A DNA stretch of 64,000 nt from Dyella_A sp051962475 (GTDB taxonomy: Bacteria > Pseudomonadota > Gammaproteobacteria > Xanthomonadales > Rhodanobacteraceae): positions 1-64,000 of the forward strand of contig NZ_JBQCCF010000012.1 in the NCBI RefSeq assembly GCF_051962475.1, written 5' to 3'. Below, in pieces: positions 1 through 10,899 of this stretch. Within the stretch, counting starts at the first letter, position 1. The number at the start of each line of letters is the position of its first letter. A program made the translations under genes and the position numbers. The notes beneath the pieces were generated by a model. That model had not been told where the DNA came from. It saw nothing but the letters and a program-made list of their open reading frames with translations, and made no database searches.

Positions 1-25
1 GCTCTGATTCCACATCAAGCGAAAG

Positions 26-50
26 GCATCGCCCGCGAGCGGGCTCCTAC
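26..50. repeat. REP-like half palindrome
   Basis: A 25-nt element with the self-complementary core GCCCGCGAGCGGGC, ending in GCTCCTAC. The same half element recurs at 194-218, 14706-14730, 14870-14894 and 22108-22132. There it always follows a divergently oriented mate about 30 nt upstream, so the mate of this copy probably lies just before the window start. It has the character of a REP sequence, an extragenic palindrome mobilised by RAYT transposases in Pseudomonas and Xanthomonadales; no RAYT gene is in this window. Confidence 0.75.
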
Positions 51-138
51 ACAAAGGCGGGGTGCACCGTCGGCCGGTATCCGGACAGTCCAAATCCGGG
101 GTGCCGTGCGGCAGTCACCACCACACCGCTCATCTCCT

Positions 139-218
139 GTAGGAGCCCGCTTGCGGGCGATGCTTCTGGGTCTGATGTCGCATCAAACGAAAGGCATCGC
201 CCGCGAGCGGGCTCCTAC
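139..218. repeat. paired inverted REP element (BIME)
   Basis: Two REP half elements face each other: GTAGGAGC...GATGC at 139-163 and GCATCGCC...GCTCCTAC at 194-218. They are separated by a loop of about 30 nt. The whole unit is an 80-nt imperfect palindrome that could form a long hairpin. It lies just downstream of the leftward porin gene ending at 233 and could stabilise or end its mRNA. The remaining bases from 51 to 138 show no gene. Confidence 0.8.
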
Positions 219-232
219 GGGAGGTCTTGGGG

Positions 233-1462
233 TTACAGGTCGGTGGATAGTTCGAAGCGCAGGGTGAACACCAGCGCGTTGCGCGCGGTGGGGTCGGTGT
301 TGGGGTGGGTCACGTATTGCAGGTCGGGCTGCACGGCGAGCCAGTCGGTGGCTTGGGCGAGGTAGCTCAGCTCGATGGAGCGCTCGGTGGCGGTGGTCGG
401 CTGCGGTGCCTGTTGCTGTCGATAGGGCCGGCCGTTGCGTGCTATGGCGATGGCCAAACCCAGTTCGTCCTGGGGGCGCTGCGCGAACGGGCCGGCCAGC
501 ACGGCGCCGGCGCCAAGGTAGCGGCCGAAGCGTGCGACCGCCGGATCGCCCGCGCCGATCTGCGCGAACAGCGAGAGGCTGCGGCGGCTGTCGTGCGGGT
601 CGCGCGCGACGGTGCCATCCGCCACTGCGTAGTAGCCGGTGGCGCCGTGCTGCTGCGCCGTACTGGAGCCGGGCGCGAGCCGATCGAAAGTAGCGGTGTA
701 GTGCCACGCGCCGATGGCGAGCTTGCCGGCGTACATCGGCAGCATGGCGTTGCGTCCGATGCGCAGTCGCGCATCGCCGGGCGGGCGCGCGCCGGGGCGG
801 TCGAGCAGGGCGAGCTCGGCGACGTATAGACGGCCATCGCCGCGCTGGAATGCGCGCAGCCGGTCGCCATCGCGGATCAACGGCACGCCATCGAGCGCGG
901 TCGCGCGCAGCACCACGCCCTCGACGGGCTTGTAGGCGACCCGTGCGCCCAGCGCCGTGCGCGGAAAGATCGACGGCCCGTCGACCCCGGTCTGCGCGAA
1001 CTCCGGCCCGATGCCAAACGCGCTGTTGAGAAACAGCCCGCCGGACTGCGTGCGGTCGAACTCGCTGTTGACGTCGTACAGCCCGGCCAACACCGAGACG
1101 TTCGCGCGGGCGAGGTTGTGCTCGATCCAGGCCTCTTCGAGCTGCAGGTTTGGCGGCGCGCTGAGGTTGTTGACGCCCATGGCGTCGCCGACGAACGCAT
1201 CGGGCTGGCCGCCGTGGATCCACAGCGCATCGACGTAAACGCGGGTGCCGGCCCAGCCAGCCGCGCGCTCGAGATCCAGCAGGCTGCGCAGGTGCAGATT
1301 GCCGACGTAGGTGGATGAACGCGCCACGCCGCCGTGCAGGTTGCCGATGGCGGCGCCGTCGTAGGTGACCGAGGTGCGGGCCCAGCTAGGGTCGTCGGCC
1401 CTGGCGACGGTGGTTGTCAGCGCCAGCAGGGCACCCAGGGCGATGGCGAGGCGCGGCGGCAT
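233..1462 (-). CDS. OprB-family carbohydrate-selective porin
   Basis: Predicted outer-membrane beta-barrel of 409 aa, of the carbohydrate porin (OprB, PF04966) family, which passes sugars across the outer membrane. A cleavable signal peptide (about residues 1-22, ending in VARA-DD) precedes the mature part. The family signature is visible around residues 120-165: EEAWIEH, LYDVNSEFD, GLFLNSSFGIGP-like and GPSIFP segments, followed by alternating beta strands to a C-terminal strand rich in aromatic and hydrophobic residues. The ATG at 1462 directly precedes the signal peptide. It is read leftward as a single gene, with the REP pair just downstream. Substrate specificity cannot be read from the sequence. 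Confidence 0.85.
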   Translation of the reverse strand: MPPRLAIALGALLALTTTVARADDPSWARTSVTYDGAAIGNLHGGVARSSTYVGNLHLRSLLDLERAAGWAGTRVYVDALWIHGGQPDAFVGDAMGVNNLSAPPNLQLEEAWIEHNLARANVSVLAGLYDVNSEFDRTQSGGLFLNSAFGIGPEFAQTGVDGPSIFPRTALGARVAYKPVEGVVLRATALDGVPLIRDGDRLRAFQRGDGRLYVAELALLDRPGARPPGDARLRIGRNAMLPMYAGKLAIGAWHYTATFDRLAPGSSTAQQHGATGYYAVADGTVARDPHDSRRSLSLFAQIGAGDPAVARFGRYLGAGAVLAGPFAQRPQDELGLAIAIARNGRPYRQQQAPQPTTATERSIELSYLAQATDWLAVQPDLQYVTHPNTDPTARNALVFTLRFELSTDL

Positions 1463-1523
1463 GGCAACGGTTCGCAGGACGGAGCGCGAAGTATAGGCGC
1501 GCGCCCGCGCAGGTTCGCCCAGC

Positions 1524-1898
1524 TCAGGACGCCGGCGACAGCGGCTGGCAGCGTGCGTCTACCGCGGTGGTGTCGGTGCGCACGCAGACCTGCGCGGTGG
1601 CCGGCAGGCCGGTGACGTCCTGCTCGGCGCCGGCGTCGACCGTCAGCTGTTTCAGCGGCGGCTGGCGGCACGCCTCCTGGCCGTTGCACGCCTCGGCAAA
1701 CACCGTGTAGTGGCAGTGACCGCCCTGGGCGGCGCGGCAGTCGAAGTGGGTTCGGCCGACGAGGACCTCCACGTGGCTGTCGAGCACATCCACTCCATTG
1801 GCGGTGGTGCGCTGGGTGAAGCTGCGGTGCGGGTGATCGCAGCCAAGCATGCTGGCGACGAAGGCGAACAGGGCGACCAGGCGGTAGATCGTGTACAT
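1524..1898 (-). CDS. small cysteine-rich putative lipoprotein
   Basis: A 124-aa protein with a hydrophobic N-terminus ending in SMLGC, a plausible lipobox with Cys20 as the lipid-modified residue. The mature part has five or more further cysteines (for example FDCRAAQGGHC, EACNGQEAC, VCVRTD), suggesting disulphides in the periplasm. I recognise no domain. It sits between the porin and the LytTR response regulator gene and ends 61 nt before the porin start. It starts only 24 nt after the regulator stop, so it is probably in the same leftward transcription unit as the two-component system. Function unknown. Confidence 0.6.
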   Translation of the reverse strand: MYTIYRLVALFAFVASMLGCDHPHRSFTQRTTANGVDVLDSHVEVLVGRTHFDCRAAQGGHCHYTVFAEACNGQEACRQPPLKQLTVDAGAEQDVTGLPATAQVCVRTDTTAVDARCQPLSPAS

Positions 1899-1922
1899 GG
1901 CGGTGTCCTCGCGAACGGGCGC

Positions 1923-2690
1923 TCACATGGTCCGGAACAGCACCATGAAGGGCTGGCTGACGGTGAGGGTTTCGGGGCGGTTCTTCAGCCGCAGCAGGCC
2001 GCGGCCGGTGTCGTCGCGCACGATCGAGGCGACGGCCTTGAGGTTGACGATGGTGGAGCGGTGGATCTGCCGGAACGCCTGGGCATCGAGCACTTCGAGC
2101 AACTCGCGCAGCGGCGTGCGCAGCAGGGCTTCGCCCTCGGCGGTCATCGCCACGGTGTACTTGTTGTCGGCGCGGAAGTAGGCGACGTCGTCGACCATGA
2201 TCAGTCGCGTCTCGCGGCCGGTGCTGGCGGTAATCCAGGTCAATGGAGGGGCCTTGAGTGTGGTGGCCGCACCCTGCGCGAGATCGCGCAGCAACTGGCC
2301 GAGATCGGCCGGCAGGCGGCCACTGGCCAGTCGCGACTGGATGCGCTGCACGGTGGCGGCGAGGCGCTCGGGCGTCACCGGCTTGAGCAGGTAGTCGATG
2401 GCGCCGCGCTCGAACGCGTCGATGGCGTACTGGTGGTAGGCGGTGGTGAACACGATCTGCGTGCCGGGGCTGCTGCTGGCGGCGGCCGCGGCGACGTCCA
2501 TGCCGGTAAGGCCGGGCATGCGGATGTCGAGGAAGGCGACCTCCGGCTGCTGCTCGGCGATCGCCTCCAGCGCGCTGGCGCCGTCCTCGCAATCGGCAAC
2601 GATGCGCAGCTCCGGCCACGCCTGGCGCAGCAGGCGCACCAGTTCGTCGCGCAGCAGCGGTTCGTCTTCGGCAACGACGGCGCGGATCAT
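1923..2690 (-). CDS. LytTR-family response regulator
   Basis: Response regulator of 255 aa (AlgR/LytR class). Residues 1-120 form a receiver domain with acidic residues E8, D9 and E10, phosphoacceptor D55 in FLDIRMPG, and the conserved Lys in LLKP. Residues about 150-255 form a LytTR DNA-binding domain (INLKAV-like strand VNLKAV, IHRST, RADNKYT). The ATG at 2690 begins MIRAVVAEDE and overlaps the kinase stop by 4 nt (ATGA). The reading frame continues open far upstream across the kinase gene, but that extension is not coding. It probably regulates nearby genes and may bind the 21-bp-period direct repeat upstream of the kinase gene. Confidence 0.92.
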   Translation of the reverse strand: MIRAVVAEDEPLLRDELVRLLRQAWPELRIVADCEDGASALEAIAEQQPEVAFLDIRMPGLTGMDVAAAAASSSPGTQIVFTTAYHQYAIDAFERGAIDYLLKPVTPERLAATVQRIQSRLASGRLPADLGQLLRDLAQGAATTLKAPPLTWITASTGRETRLIMVDDVAYFRADNKYTVAMTAEGEALLRTPLRELLEVLDAQAFRQIHRSTIVNLKAVASIVRDDTGRGLLRLKNRPETLTVSQPFMVLFRTM

Positions 2691-3952
2691 GGCGTCGCCT
2701 TCGGCGCGTTGGCCGGTGCCACGGCCGGCACGGCTGGCACGGTGATCGTGGCGGCGACGCCGTCGGGCACGTTGGCCACCACCGCCAGTGAGGCGCGCTC
2801 GCCGTAGAGCAGGCGCAGGCGCTCGCGCACGTTCTTCAGGCCGATGCCGGTGCCGCCGGTGGCTACGCCGAAGCCCTGGCCGTTGTCCGCCACGGTGACC
2901 ATCACACGGTCCTCGTCGCGGCGGGCGAAGATCCACACGGTGCCGCCGCCGGGCTTGGGTTCCAGACCGTGCTTGATCGCGTTCTCCACCAGGGTCTGCA
3001 GCATCATCGGCGGCAGCGCGATGGTGCGCAGCGCGTCGGGCACGTCCACCTCCATCGCCAGCCGCGGCCCCATGCGAATGCGGATGATCTCCAGGTAGGC
3101 GCGGGTGCGCTCCAGCTCGTCGCCAAGGGTGGACAGCGACTCGTCCGCGCTGGGCAGCGAGTGGCGCAGGTACTGGATGAGATGACCGAGCATGCGGTCG
3201 GCCTGGGCCGGCTCGCTGCGGGTGAGCAGCTGCGCGCTGGCCAGCGTGTTGTAGAGGAAGTGCGGCTCCACCTGGGCGTGCAGCAGGTTGAGCCGGGCCA
3301 CGGTGAGCTCCTTCTCGGTGGCGGTCTGCGCGGCGGCGCGCTGCTCGTTGCGGCGGTACTCGGCAACCCGCCGGGCGATGGCGCGGGTGACCGCCTCGGC
3401 GTTTTCCAGGTTGGTGCCGTCGTCGACGCGGAACCAGTCGCTCCACGCGGCCGCCTCCGGCTCGCACAGCAGCGTGACGCTGCCGGTGCCGTTGACCGGG
3501 GTGACGGTGGCGGTGATCTGGTTGCGCAGGCTGCCCAGCCAGTTGGCCGGGTTGAGCCGCTGCACCCAGTGGCGGCCGTAGGGTTGCGGGCGGCGGATCT
3601 TGGCGCGCACCTGCAGGCTGTCGCGGGCGCTCTCCACCTCCTCGATACGTGGCAGTTCGCGGATCGCCGCGTCGATCAGGTCGAATGCCTCGCCGGCCTC
3701 GAACGGGATCTCGATCTGCCGGCGCTGCCGGTTGGCCAGCGCGCTGGAGTCGATTTCGCCGGCGATCAGTCGCACCCGGCCCAGGTGCGAAAACGCGCCG
3801 GTGATCACGAAAGCCAGGGTAATGAAGTACACCAGCGGCACGAAGTGCTGGTCGTGATAGCCCGGTGTCGCGCTCCAGAACAGCGCGCCGACCAGGAACA
3901 AGGCCGACCACGCCAGGGCGATACGCAGAACGAAGGACAGGCTCTTGAACAT
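2687..3952 (-). CDS. LytS/AlgZ-like sensor histidine kinase
   Basis: Membrane histidine kinase of 421 aa. Two hydrophobic segments lie at about residues 8-27 and 36-54. A roughly 150-residue region follows, then a His_kinase (PF06580) H-box QVEPHFLYNTLAS with phosphoacceptor H231. The HATPase_c domain has the N-box LVENAIKHG, the G1-like ADNGQGF and the G2 GTGIGLKNVRERL. The segment between membrane and H-box (about 60-200) matches no sensor domain I recognise. It is the first gene of the unit kinase-regulator-lipoprotein, read leftward and coupled to the regulator by a 4-nt overlap. The C-terminus is Ala/Pro rich. Confidence 0.9.
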   Translation of the reverse strand: MFKSLSFVLRIALAWSALFLVGALFWSATPGYHDQHFVPLVYFITLAFVITGAFSHLGRVRLIAGEIDSSALANRQRRQIEIPFEAGEAFDLIDAAIRELPRIEEVESARDSLQVRAKIRRPQPYGRHWVQRLNPANWLGSLRNQITATVTPVNGTGSVTLLCEPEAAAWSDWFRVDDGTNLENAEAVTRAIARRVAEYRRNEQRAAAQTATEKELTVARLNLLHAQVEPHFLYNTLASAQLLTRSEPAQADRMLGHLIQYLRHSLPSADESLSTLGDELERTRAYLEIIRIRMGPRLAMEVDVPDALRTIALPPMMLQTLVENAIKHGLEPKPGGGTVWIFARRDEDRVMVTVADNGQGFGVATGGTGIGLKNVRERLRLLYGERASLAVVANVPDGVAATITVPAVPAVAPANAPKATP

Positions 3953-4017
3953 GATGCGGCCGCCGTGAACAGGATGCCGCAGAGCTTAATCGCGCACGCC
4001 GCCGGCGGTAGCTCACG

Positions 4018-4048
4018 GCGACGAAACCGCGTTTAGGGGCGACGAAAG
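4018..4048 (-). promoter_or_regulatory. candidate LytTR operator (perfect direct repeat)
   Basis: The 10-mer TTTCGTCGCC occurs twice on the minus strand (4027-4018 and 4048-4039), separated by 11 nt. This 21-bp period places both copies on one DNA face. LytTR regulators such as YpdB and AlgR bind direct repeats of this geometry, and the AlgR box shares the TTCGTC core. The repeats lie 66-96 nt upstream of the kinase start, a position suited to autoregulation. Spacing and repetition are read directly; the binding is inferred. Confidence 0.5.
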
Positions 4049-4146
4049 CCGCCCGTGGCATCGTCAAGAGAGTTGGCGGCATCTCAAGCCGGGTGGTCGG
4101 TTGCCGCTATGCTTGCGATACCCACCCCCTGGCCTACGCGGCGCGC

Positions 4147-6225
4147 ATGATCGGTAGCTTCCACGTTGTGCTGGCGTTCGTCGCACCGCTGATCGCAGCG
4201 ACGACGGTGTACCAGGCGTTTGACATTGCGCCGCGGCTGGCCGCCTCGCGCGAACGGTGGCAGCGCGTCAGCTGGTATGTGGTGGGCATCTGGATGGTGG
4301 GGCTGGGCATCTGGTCGCAGCACTTCGTGGGCGTGCTGGCGCGTGTGCCGCAGTTGCGCGACGGGCTCGATCCGCTGCTGTGCATCGCATCAGGCCTGGT
4401 GGCGATGCTGCTGGCCGGGGTGGTGCTGGTGGTGACCAACGTCGCCACGCTCTCGCCGCGGCGGCTGTTGCTCGGTGGCCTGGCTGCGGGCGCCTGCGTG
4501 CTGCCGATGCATCTGTTGATGGTCGCCTCGCTGCATCTGCCGTCGGTGCGCGTGGGCCAGGTGAAGGCGATGTGGGCCTGGTACGGCCTCGCCAGCGTCA
4601 TCGGTGCCGGCGCGCTGCGCCTGGTGCACGTCTTCCGGGCACGCCACAACCGCGCGCTCAGTCGACGCATTCCGGTGGCGGTGGCGATCGCCGTGGTGCT
4701 GGGCGCGGCGCTGCACGTGGCGATGCGCGTGTCCGGGGCGCGTTTCCCCGGCGGCGACGAGGCCGATTCGGCTGCCGTGGTGTGGGTCGGCATGATGATC
4801 GGCATGGTCGCGCTGGTGTCGATGGCGGCGTCGATCGGGCTGTCCGAATGGGTGACCCGGCTTTATCGGCGCACACGCCGTCTGGCCGGCTCGCTGGATG
4901 ACCTCAACGACCGCCTGCGCTATCTGGCCACGCATGACGCGCTTACCGGCCTGCCCAACCGGGTGACCCTGGTGGAACGGCTGAAACACGCGCTAGTGGG
5001 TGCCCGGGCAGGGAGCGGGCACGTGGCGGTGCTGTACATCGATCTGGACGGCTTCAAGAACATCAACGATTCGCTCGGCCACGGCGCTGGCGACCGGCTG
5101 CTGTGCGCGGTGGCCGAACGCCTCACCGGGCAGTTGCGCTACGACAGCGTCGCGCGCATCGGCGGCGATGAGTTCGTGGCGGTGCTCGAGCGCATGCGCA
5201 TGCCGGACTCGGCGCACGGCATCGTCGAGCGCGTGCTGCAGGTGATGCAGGATCCGTTCGTGATCGAAGGCACCTCGCTGTGCGTGACACCCAGCATCGG
5301 CGTGGCGCATTTCCCGCAGGACGGCGAGGACGTGGAGGCGCTGATTGCGCACGCCGACGTCGCCATGTACGCAGCCAAGCAGTGCGGCCGCAACGGCTAC
5401 AGCATCTACGACACCAGCATGCGCCAGCGCGCCGAGCGGGCACTGACGATCCAGCGCGGCCTGCTCACCGCGATCGAGGACGGCAGCCTGTCGCTGCATT
5501 TTCAATCCAAGTACGACAGCCGCACCGGCGCGATCGTCGGTGCCGAAGCGCTCGCGCGCTGGATGCATCCGGAGCTGGGCGCGGTGCCGCCGATGGAGTT
5601 CATCGCGGTGGCCGAGCGCAGCGGCCAGATCGGCCGCATCGGCGAATGGGTGATCCGCGAGGCCTGCCGGCAGCTCGAGGTGTGGCGCAAGCGTGGGCTG
5701 CCGCCGATACGCATCGCGATCAACCTGTCGCCGCTGCAGCTCAACCAGCCCGGCCTGGTCGATACCGCCGCGCGGATCGTCGCCGAGGCCGGCAGCGATC
5801 CATCGTGCCTCATGTTCGAGGTGACCGAGAGCATGGCGATGGAGAACGCCGAGCGCACCACGCTGATGCTGCAGAACTTTCGTGCCCGCGGTTTCGAGTT
5901 CGCCATCGACGATTTCGGCACCGGCTATTCCAGCCTGGCCTACCTGCAGAAATTCCAGGTGCGCCAGCTGAAGATCGACCGCTTCTTCATCCAGGCGCTG
6001 GACGAGGGCGGCACCGAGGCCCGCGCGATCATCGCCGCGATCATCGAGCTGGCTCACACGCTGGCGATGGAGGTGGTGGCCGAAGGCGTGGAAACCGCGA
6101 TGCAGGCCGAGCTGCTGCGCACGCTGGGCTGCGACCAGGTGCAGGGCTACTACCTGTCGCTGCCGATGCCGCCGGACGAGTTCGAGCGGCGCTGCCTGAG
6201 CACACCGGCGACCTTGCCGTTCTGA
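4147..6225 (+). CDS. membrane GGDEF-EAL protein with degenerate MHYT domain
   Basis: A 692-aa c-di-GMP enzyme. The N-terminal 250 residues form six or seven membrane helices resembling the MHYT sensor, but with QHFV, MHLL and LHVA where MHYT-like motifs are expected. A GGDEF domain follows, with an intact GGDEF at residues 339-343 and no RxxD inhibitory site five residues upstream. The EAL domain has EAL at 467-469 and catalytic-site motifs INLSP, FEVTES, DDFGTGYSS, QLKID and EGVET, so phosphodiesterase activity is likely. Start chosen at ATG 4147, immediately before the first helix; a GTG at 4093 in frame would add 18 polar residues. It is divergent from the LytS gene and monocistronic. Confidence 0.88.
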   Translation: MIGSFHVVLAFVAPLIAATTVYQAFDIAPRLAASRERWQRVSWYVVGIWMVGLGIWSQHFVGVLARVPQLRDGLDPLLCIASGLVAMLLAGVVLVVTNVATLSPRRLLLGGLAAGACVLPMHLLMVASLHLPSVRVGQVKAMWAWYGLASVIGAGALRLVHVFRARHNRALSRRIPVAVAIAVVLGAALHVAMRVSGARFPGGDEADSAAVVWVGMMIGMVALVSMAASIGLSEWVTRLYRRTRRLAGSLDDLNDRLRYLATHDALTGLPNRVTLVERLKHALVGARAGSGHVAVLYIDLDGFKNINDSLGHGAGDRLLCAVAERLTGQLRYDSVARIGGDEFVAVLERMRMPDSAHGIVERVLQVMQDPFVIEGTSLCVTPSIGVAHFPQDGEDVEALIAHADVAMYAAKQCGRNGYSIYDTSMRQRAERALTIQRGLLTAIEDGSLSLHFQSKYDSRTGAIVGAEALARWMHPELGAVPPMEFIAVAERSGQIGRIGEWVIREACRQLEVWRKRGLPPIRIAINLSPLQLNQPGLVDTAARIVAEAGSDPSCLMFEVTESMAMENAERTTLMLQNFRARGFEFAIDDFGTGYSSLAYLQKFQVRQLKIDRFFIQALDEGGTEARAIIAAIIELAHTLAMEVVAEGVETAMQAELLRTLGCDQVQGYYLSLPMPPDEFERRCLSTPATLPF

Positions 6226-6236
6226 GCGGTGGCAAG

Positions 6237-6264
6237 AAAAAGCCCCGCCGGAGCGGGGCTTTTC
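6237..6264. terminator. bidirectional intrinsic terminator
   Basis: Stem AGCCCCGC/GCGGGGCT with loop CGGA at 6241-6260, flanked by an A run on the left and TTTT on the right. It can therefore end both the rightward GGDEF-EAL gene and the leftward gcvP gene, which converge here. Confidence 0.85.
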
Positions 6265-6287
6265 CTGGATGCACTTGGCGCGCCGGA

Positions 6288-9179
<2,892 letters not shown>

Positions 9180-9223
9180 GGCTGGGGGCATCCGGGAATA
9201 CACGTGCCGTGCCGCACGCGGGG

Positions 9224-9418
9224 CGCCCCTCTGTCCTTTTGCCTGAGAGTTTGGAGGCGGGCGATTCACTGCCGCACCTGGTGCCCCTTCGGCGCCGGAT
9301 TCAACCGGTCTCTCCAGAGTGTTTGCGCGCGATGGTTTTTGGGCCTGAGCGATTACGGGCGTTGCGCCTTCGGCAGCGGTCGATCCGGTGAGGGGCCGAA
9401 CGCTTCTCCCATCGTGCG
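9224..9418 (-). promoter_or_regulatory. tandem glycine riboswitch (two aptamers)
   Basis: Read on the minus strand, aptamer 1 (about 9418-9327) has CGATGG pairing with CCATCG as P1, then GGGAGAAGC, CTGCCGAAGGCGCAA and CGCTCAGGCCCAAAAACC. Aptamer 2 (about 9320-9224) has CTCTGGAGAGACCGG, GCGCCGAAGGGGCACC and CTCTCAGGCAAAAGGACAGAGG. These are the conserved gcvT-element blocks, present twice with a short linker as in cooperative glycine riboswitches. It lies 45 nt upstream of the gcvP start, so glycine should turn on gcvP. Confidence 0.95.
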
Positions 9419-9430
9419 TTTACCCGGCCG

Positions 9431-9458
9431 ATTATACAGGGCGGCGGGCTGCTGTCTG
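9431..9458 (-). promoter_or_regulatory. sigma-70 promoter for gcvP
   Basis: A perfect -10 box TATAAT (9436-9431, minus strand) is preceded by CAGACA (9458-9453) as a -35 box, with a 16-nt spacer. The predicted start lies a few nt before the first riboswitch aptamer, which is where a gcvP leader should begin. Confidence 0.7.
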
Positions 9459-9562
9459 GGCACCCGGCAGAGCCGGTGGGGGCGGTTCAAGCGGCACCTG
9501 GCCGGGGTGCGTCACCATGGCGCGACCTCTACCATGCCCGCTTCCCACCCCGGAGCGCCGCG

Positions 9563-9985
9563 ATGAGCCTGCCGCCCTTCCAACTGGAACAGATCGACCA
9601 CGTGGTGCTGCGTGCGCGCGACCCCGCGGCGCTGCAGCGCTTCTACTGCGACGTGCTGGGCTGTCGCGAGGAGCGTCGACAGGACGAGATCGGCCTGGTG
9701 CAGCTGCGCGCCGGCAGTTCGTTGATCGACCTGGTGAGCGTGGACGGCAAGCTCGGCCGCCTGGGCGGCCGGGCCCCGGACGAGGAAGGCCGCAACATGG
9801 ATCACCTGTGCCTGAGCGTGATCGGCTACGCCGAGGCGGCGATTCTGGCGCACCTGCAAGCCCACAACGTACGGCTGGGCAGCATCGGCTCGCGCTACGG
9901 CGCCCGCGGCGAGGGCCCGTCGATCTACTGCTTCGACCCCGAAGGCAACATGGTCGAGCTGAAAGGCCCGCCGAACGCAGGCTAA
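9563..9985 (+). CDS. VOC-family (glyoxalase-like) protein
   Basis: A 140-aa single vicinal-oxygen-chelate domain protein. It begins QIDHVVLRARDP and has the paired beta-alpha-beta modules with metal-site-like residues: His in IDHVVL, Glu in the middle strand, His in MDHLCLSV, and Glu in the terminal GNMVELKGPP. Such proteins are metal-dependent isomerases, dioxygenases or resistance proteins; the substrate is not evident. Start chosen at ATG 9563, directly before the domain; an upstream in-frame ATG at 9476 would add 29 residues of low-complexity sequence. It diverges from gcvP and converges with the HAD gene (11-nt gap). Confidence 0.85.
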   Translation: MSLPPFQLEQIDHVVLRARDPAALQRFYCDVLGCREERRQDEIGLVQLRAGSSLIDLVSVDGKLGRLGGRAPDEEGRNMDHLCLSVIGYAEAAILAHLQAHNVRLGSIGSRYGARGEGPSIYCFDPEGNMVELKGPPNAG

Positions 9986-9996
9986 AGCGGGGTGGC

Positions 9997-10602
9997 TCAG
10001 GCCAGGGCCGCGTGCAGGCGCAGGCAGTCGTCGAAGTGCCAGTCGGTGAGCTCGGGCCAGGGGTTGCTCGGCAGGTTCACCAGTACGGCGGCCGCACCGG
10101 CGGCGCGGGCGCACGCCAGGTCGTAGGCGTAGTCACCCACCATCACCAGCTCACCGGGCGACACGGCCCAGCGCGAGGCGAGGTGGTGCAGGCCGGCCGG
10201 GTCGGGTTTCGGCGGGGCATCCTCGCGGCCGAGCACGTCGACCGGATCGAAGCAGTCGGCCACGCCGATGGCCGCCAGCGTCAGCAGCGCCAGCTCGTGC
10301 AGGTTGCGGGTGAGGATGCCGACCCGGCAGCCGCGCGCGACCAACCCGCGCAACAGTTCCGCCGACCCGGCAGCCGGTTGTGCGGCAAGGGCCAGTTCGC
10401 GCTCATGCTCCAGCAGCCAGGCGCGCTTGGCGCGGGCCTCGGCGTCGGGCAGGGCGGCGATATGCGCCAGGATATCTTCGTCGTCGCGGATCCCGAGCGC
10501 GCGGCGGATCGCGGCGAAGTCGTGCATGGCCACGGTGAGCGTGCCGTCCATGTCGAACACCCAATGGCGGCGCGAGGCGAGGGAGTGGGGCGAGGCGGGC
10601 AT
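9997..10602 (-). CDS. HAD-superfamily phosphatase
   Basis: Haloacid dehalogenase-like hydrolase of about 201 aa. Motif I is FDMDGTLT with the nucleophilic Asp, motif II the Thr in ILTRN, motif III the Lys in KPDP, and motif IV MVGDYAYDLACA. A helical cap lies between motifs I and II, as in subclass IA phosphoglycolate-phosphatase-like enzymes. The substrate cannot be assigned. Start chosen at ATG 10602 (MPASPHS), because upstream candidates at 10629 and 10656 run into the terminator hairpin of the tRNA gene. Confidence 0.85.
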   Translation of the reverse strand: MPASPHSLASRRHWVFDMDGTLTVAMHDFAAIRRALGIRDDEDILAHIAALPDAEARAKRAWLLEHERELALAAQPAAGSAELLRGLVARGCRVGILTRNLHELALLTLAAIGVADCFDPVDVLGREDAPPKPDPAGLHHLASRWAVSPGELVMVGDYAYDLACARAAGAAAVLVNLPSNPWPELTDWHFDDCLRLHAALA

Positions 10603-10643
10603 CGGTGGTTCATCCGCTGCGGCATGCATGAACCGCAGAAACG

Positions 10644-10671
10644 ACGAAGCCCGCATCGCTGCGGGCTTCGT
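10644..10671 (-). terminator. tRNA-Leu terminator hairpin
   Basis: Perfect 12-bp stem ACGAAGCCCGCA/TGCGGGCTTCGT with loop TCGC (plus-strand spelling), 8 nt past the tRNA 3' end. The minus-strand continuation CGTTTC is only a weak U tract. It lies between the tRNA and the HAD gene, both read leftward. Confidence 0.65.
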
Positions 10672-10678
10672 CTACAAT

Positions 10679-10763
<85 letters not shown>

Positions 10764-10802
10764 AGGTGGTTCGCGCGACCTTTCGGTCAGCGCGAGCCGC
10801 GT

Positions 10803-10831
10803 AGAGTAGGCACCTCCCCAAGGGTTGTCAA
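10803..10831 (-). promoter_or_regulatory. promoter of tRNA-Leu
   Basis: On the minus strand a perfect -35 TTGACA (10831-10826) and TACTCT (10808-10803) are separated by 17 nt. A GC-rich discriminator region follows, as is common for stringently controlled stable-RNA promoters. It lies about 40 nt upstream of the mature tRNA 5' end. Confidence 0.65.
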
Positions 10832-10899
10832 CTATCCTGCCGCAGAATTTTTCCCGCGTCGGTGCGCTATGTGCACCGCGCTCTCAACAAGGCAACTGA

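Noticed and set aside
1923..4082. One long leftward frame that fuses the LytTR regulator with upstream sequence.
   Set aside because: The upstream part is an out-of-frame reading of the kinase gene; the regulator has its own ATG overlapping the kinase stop.
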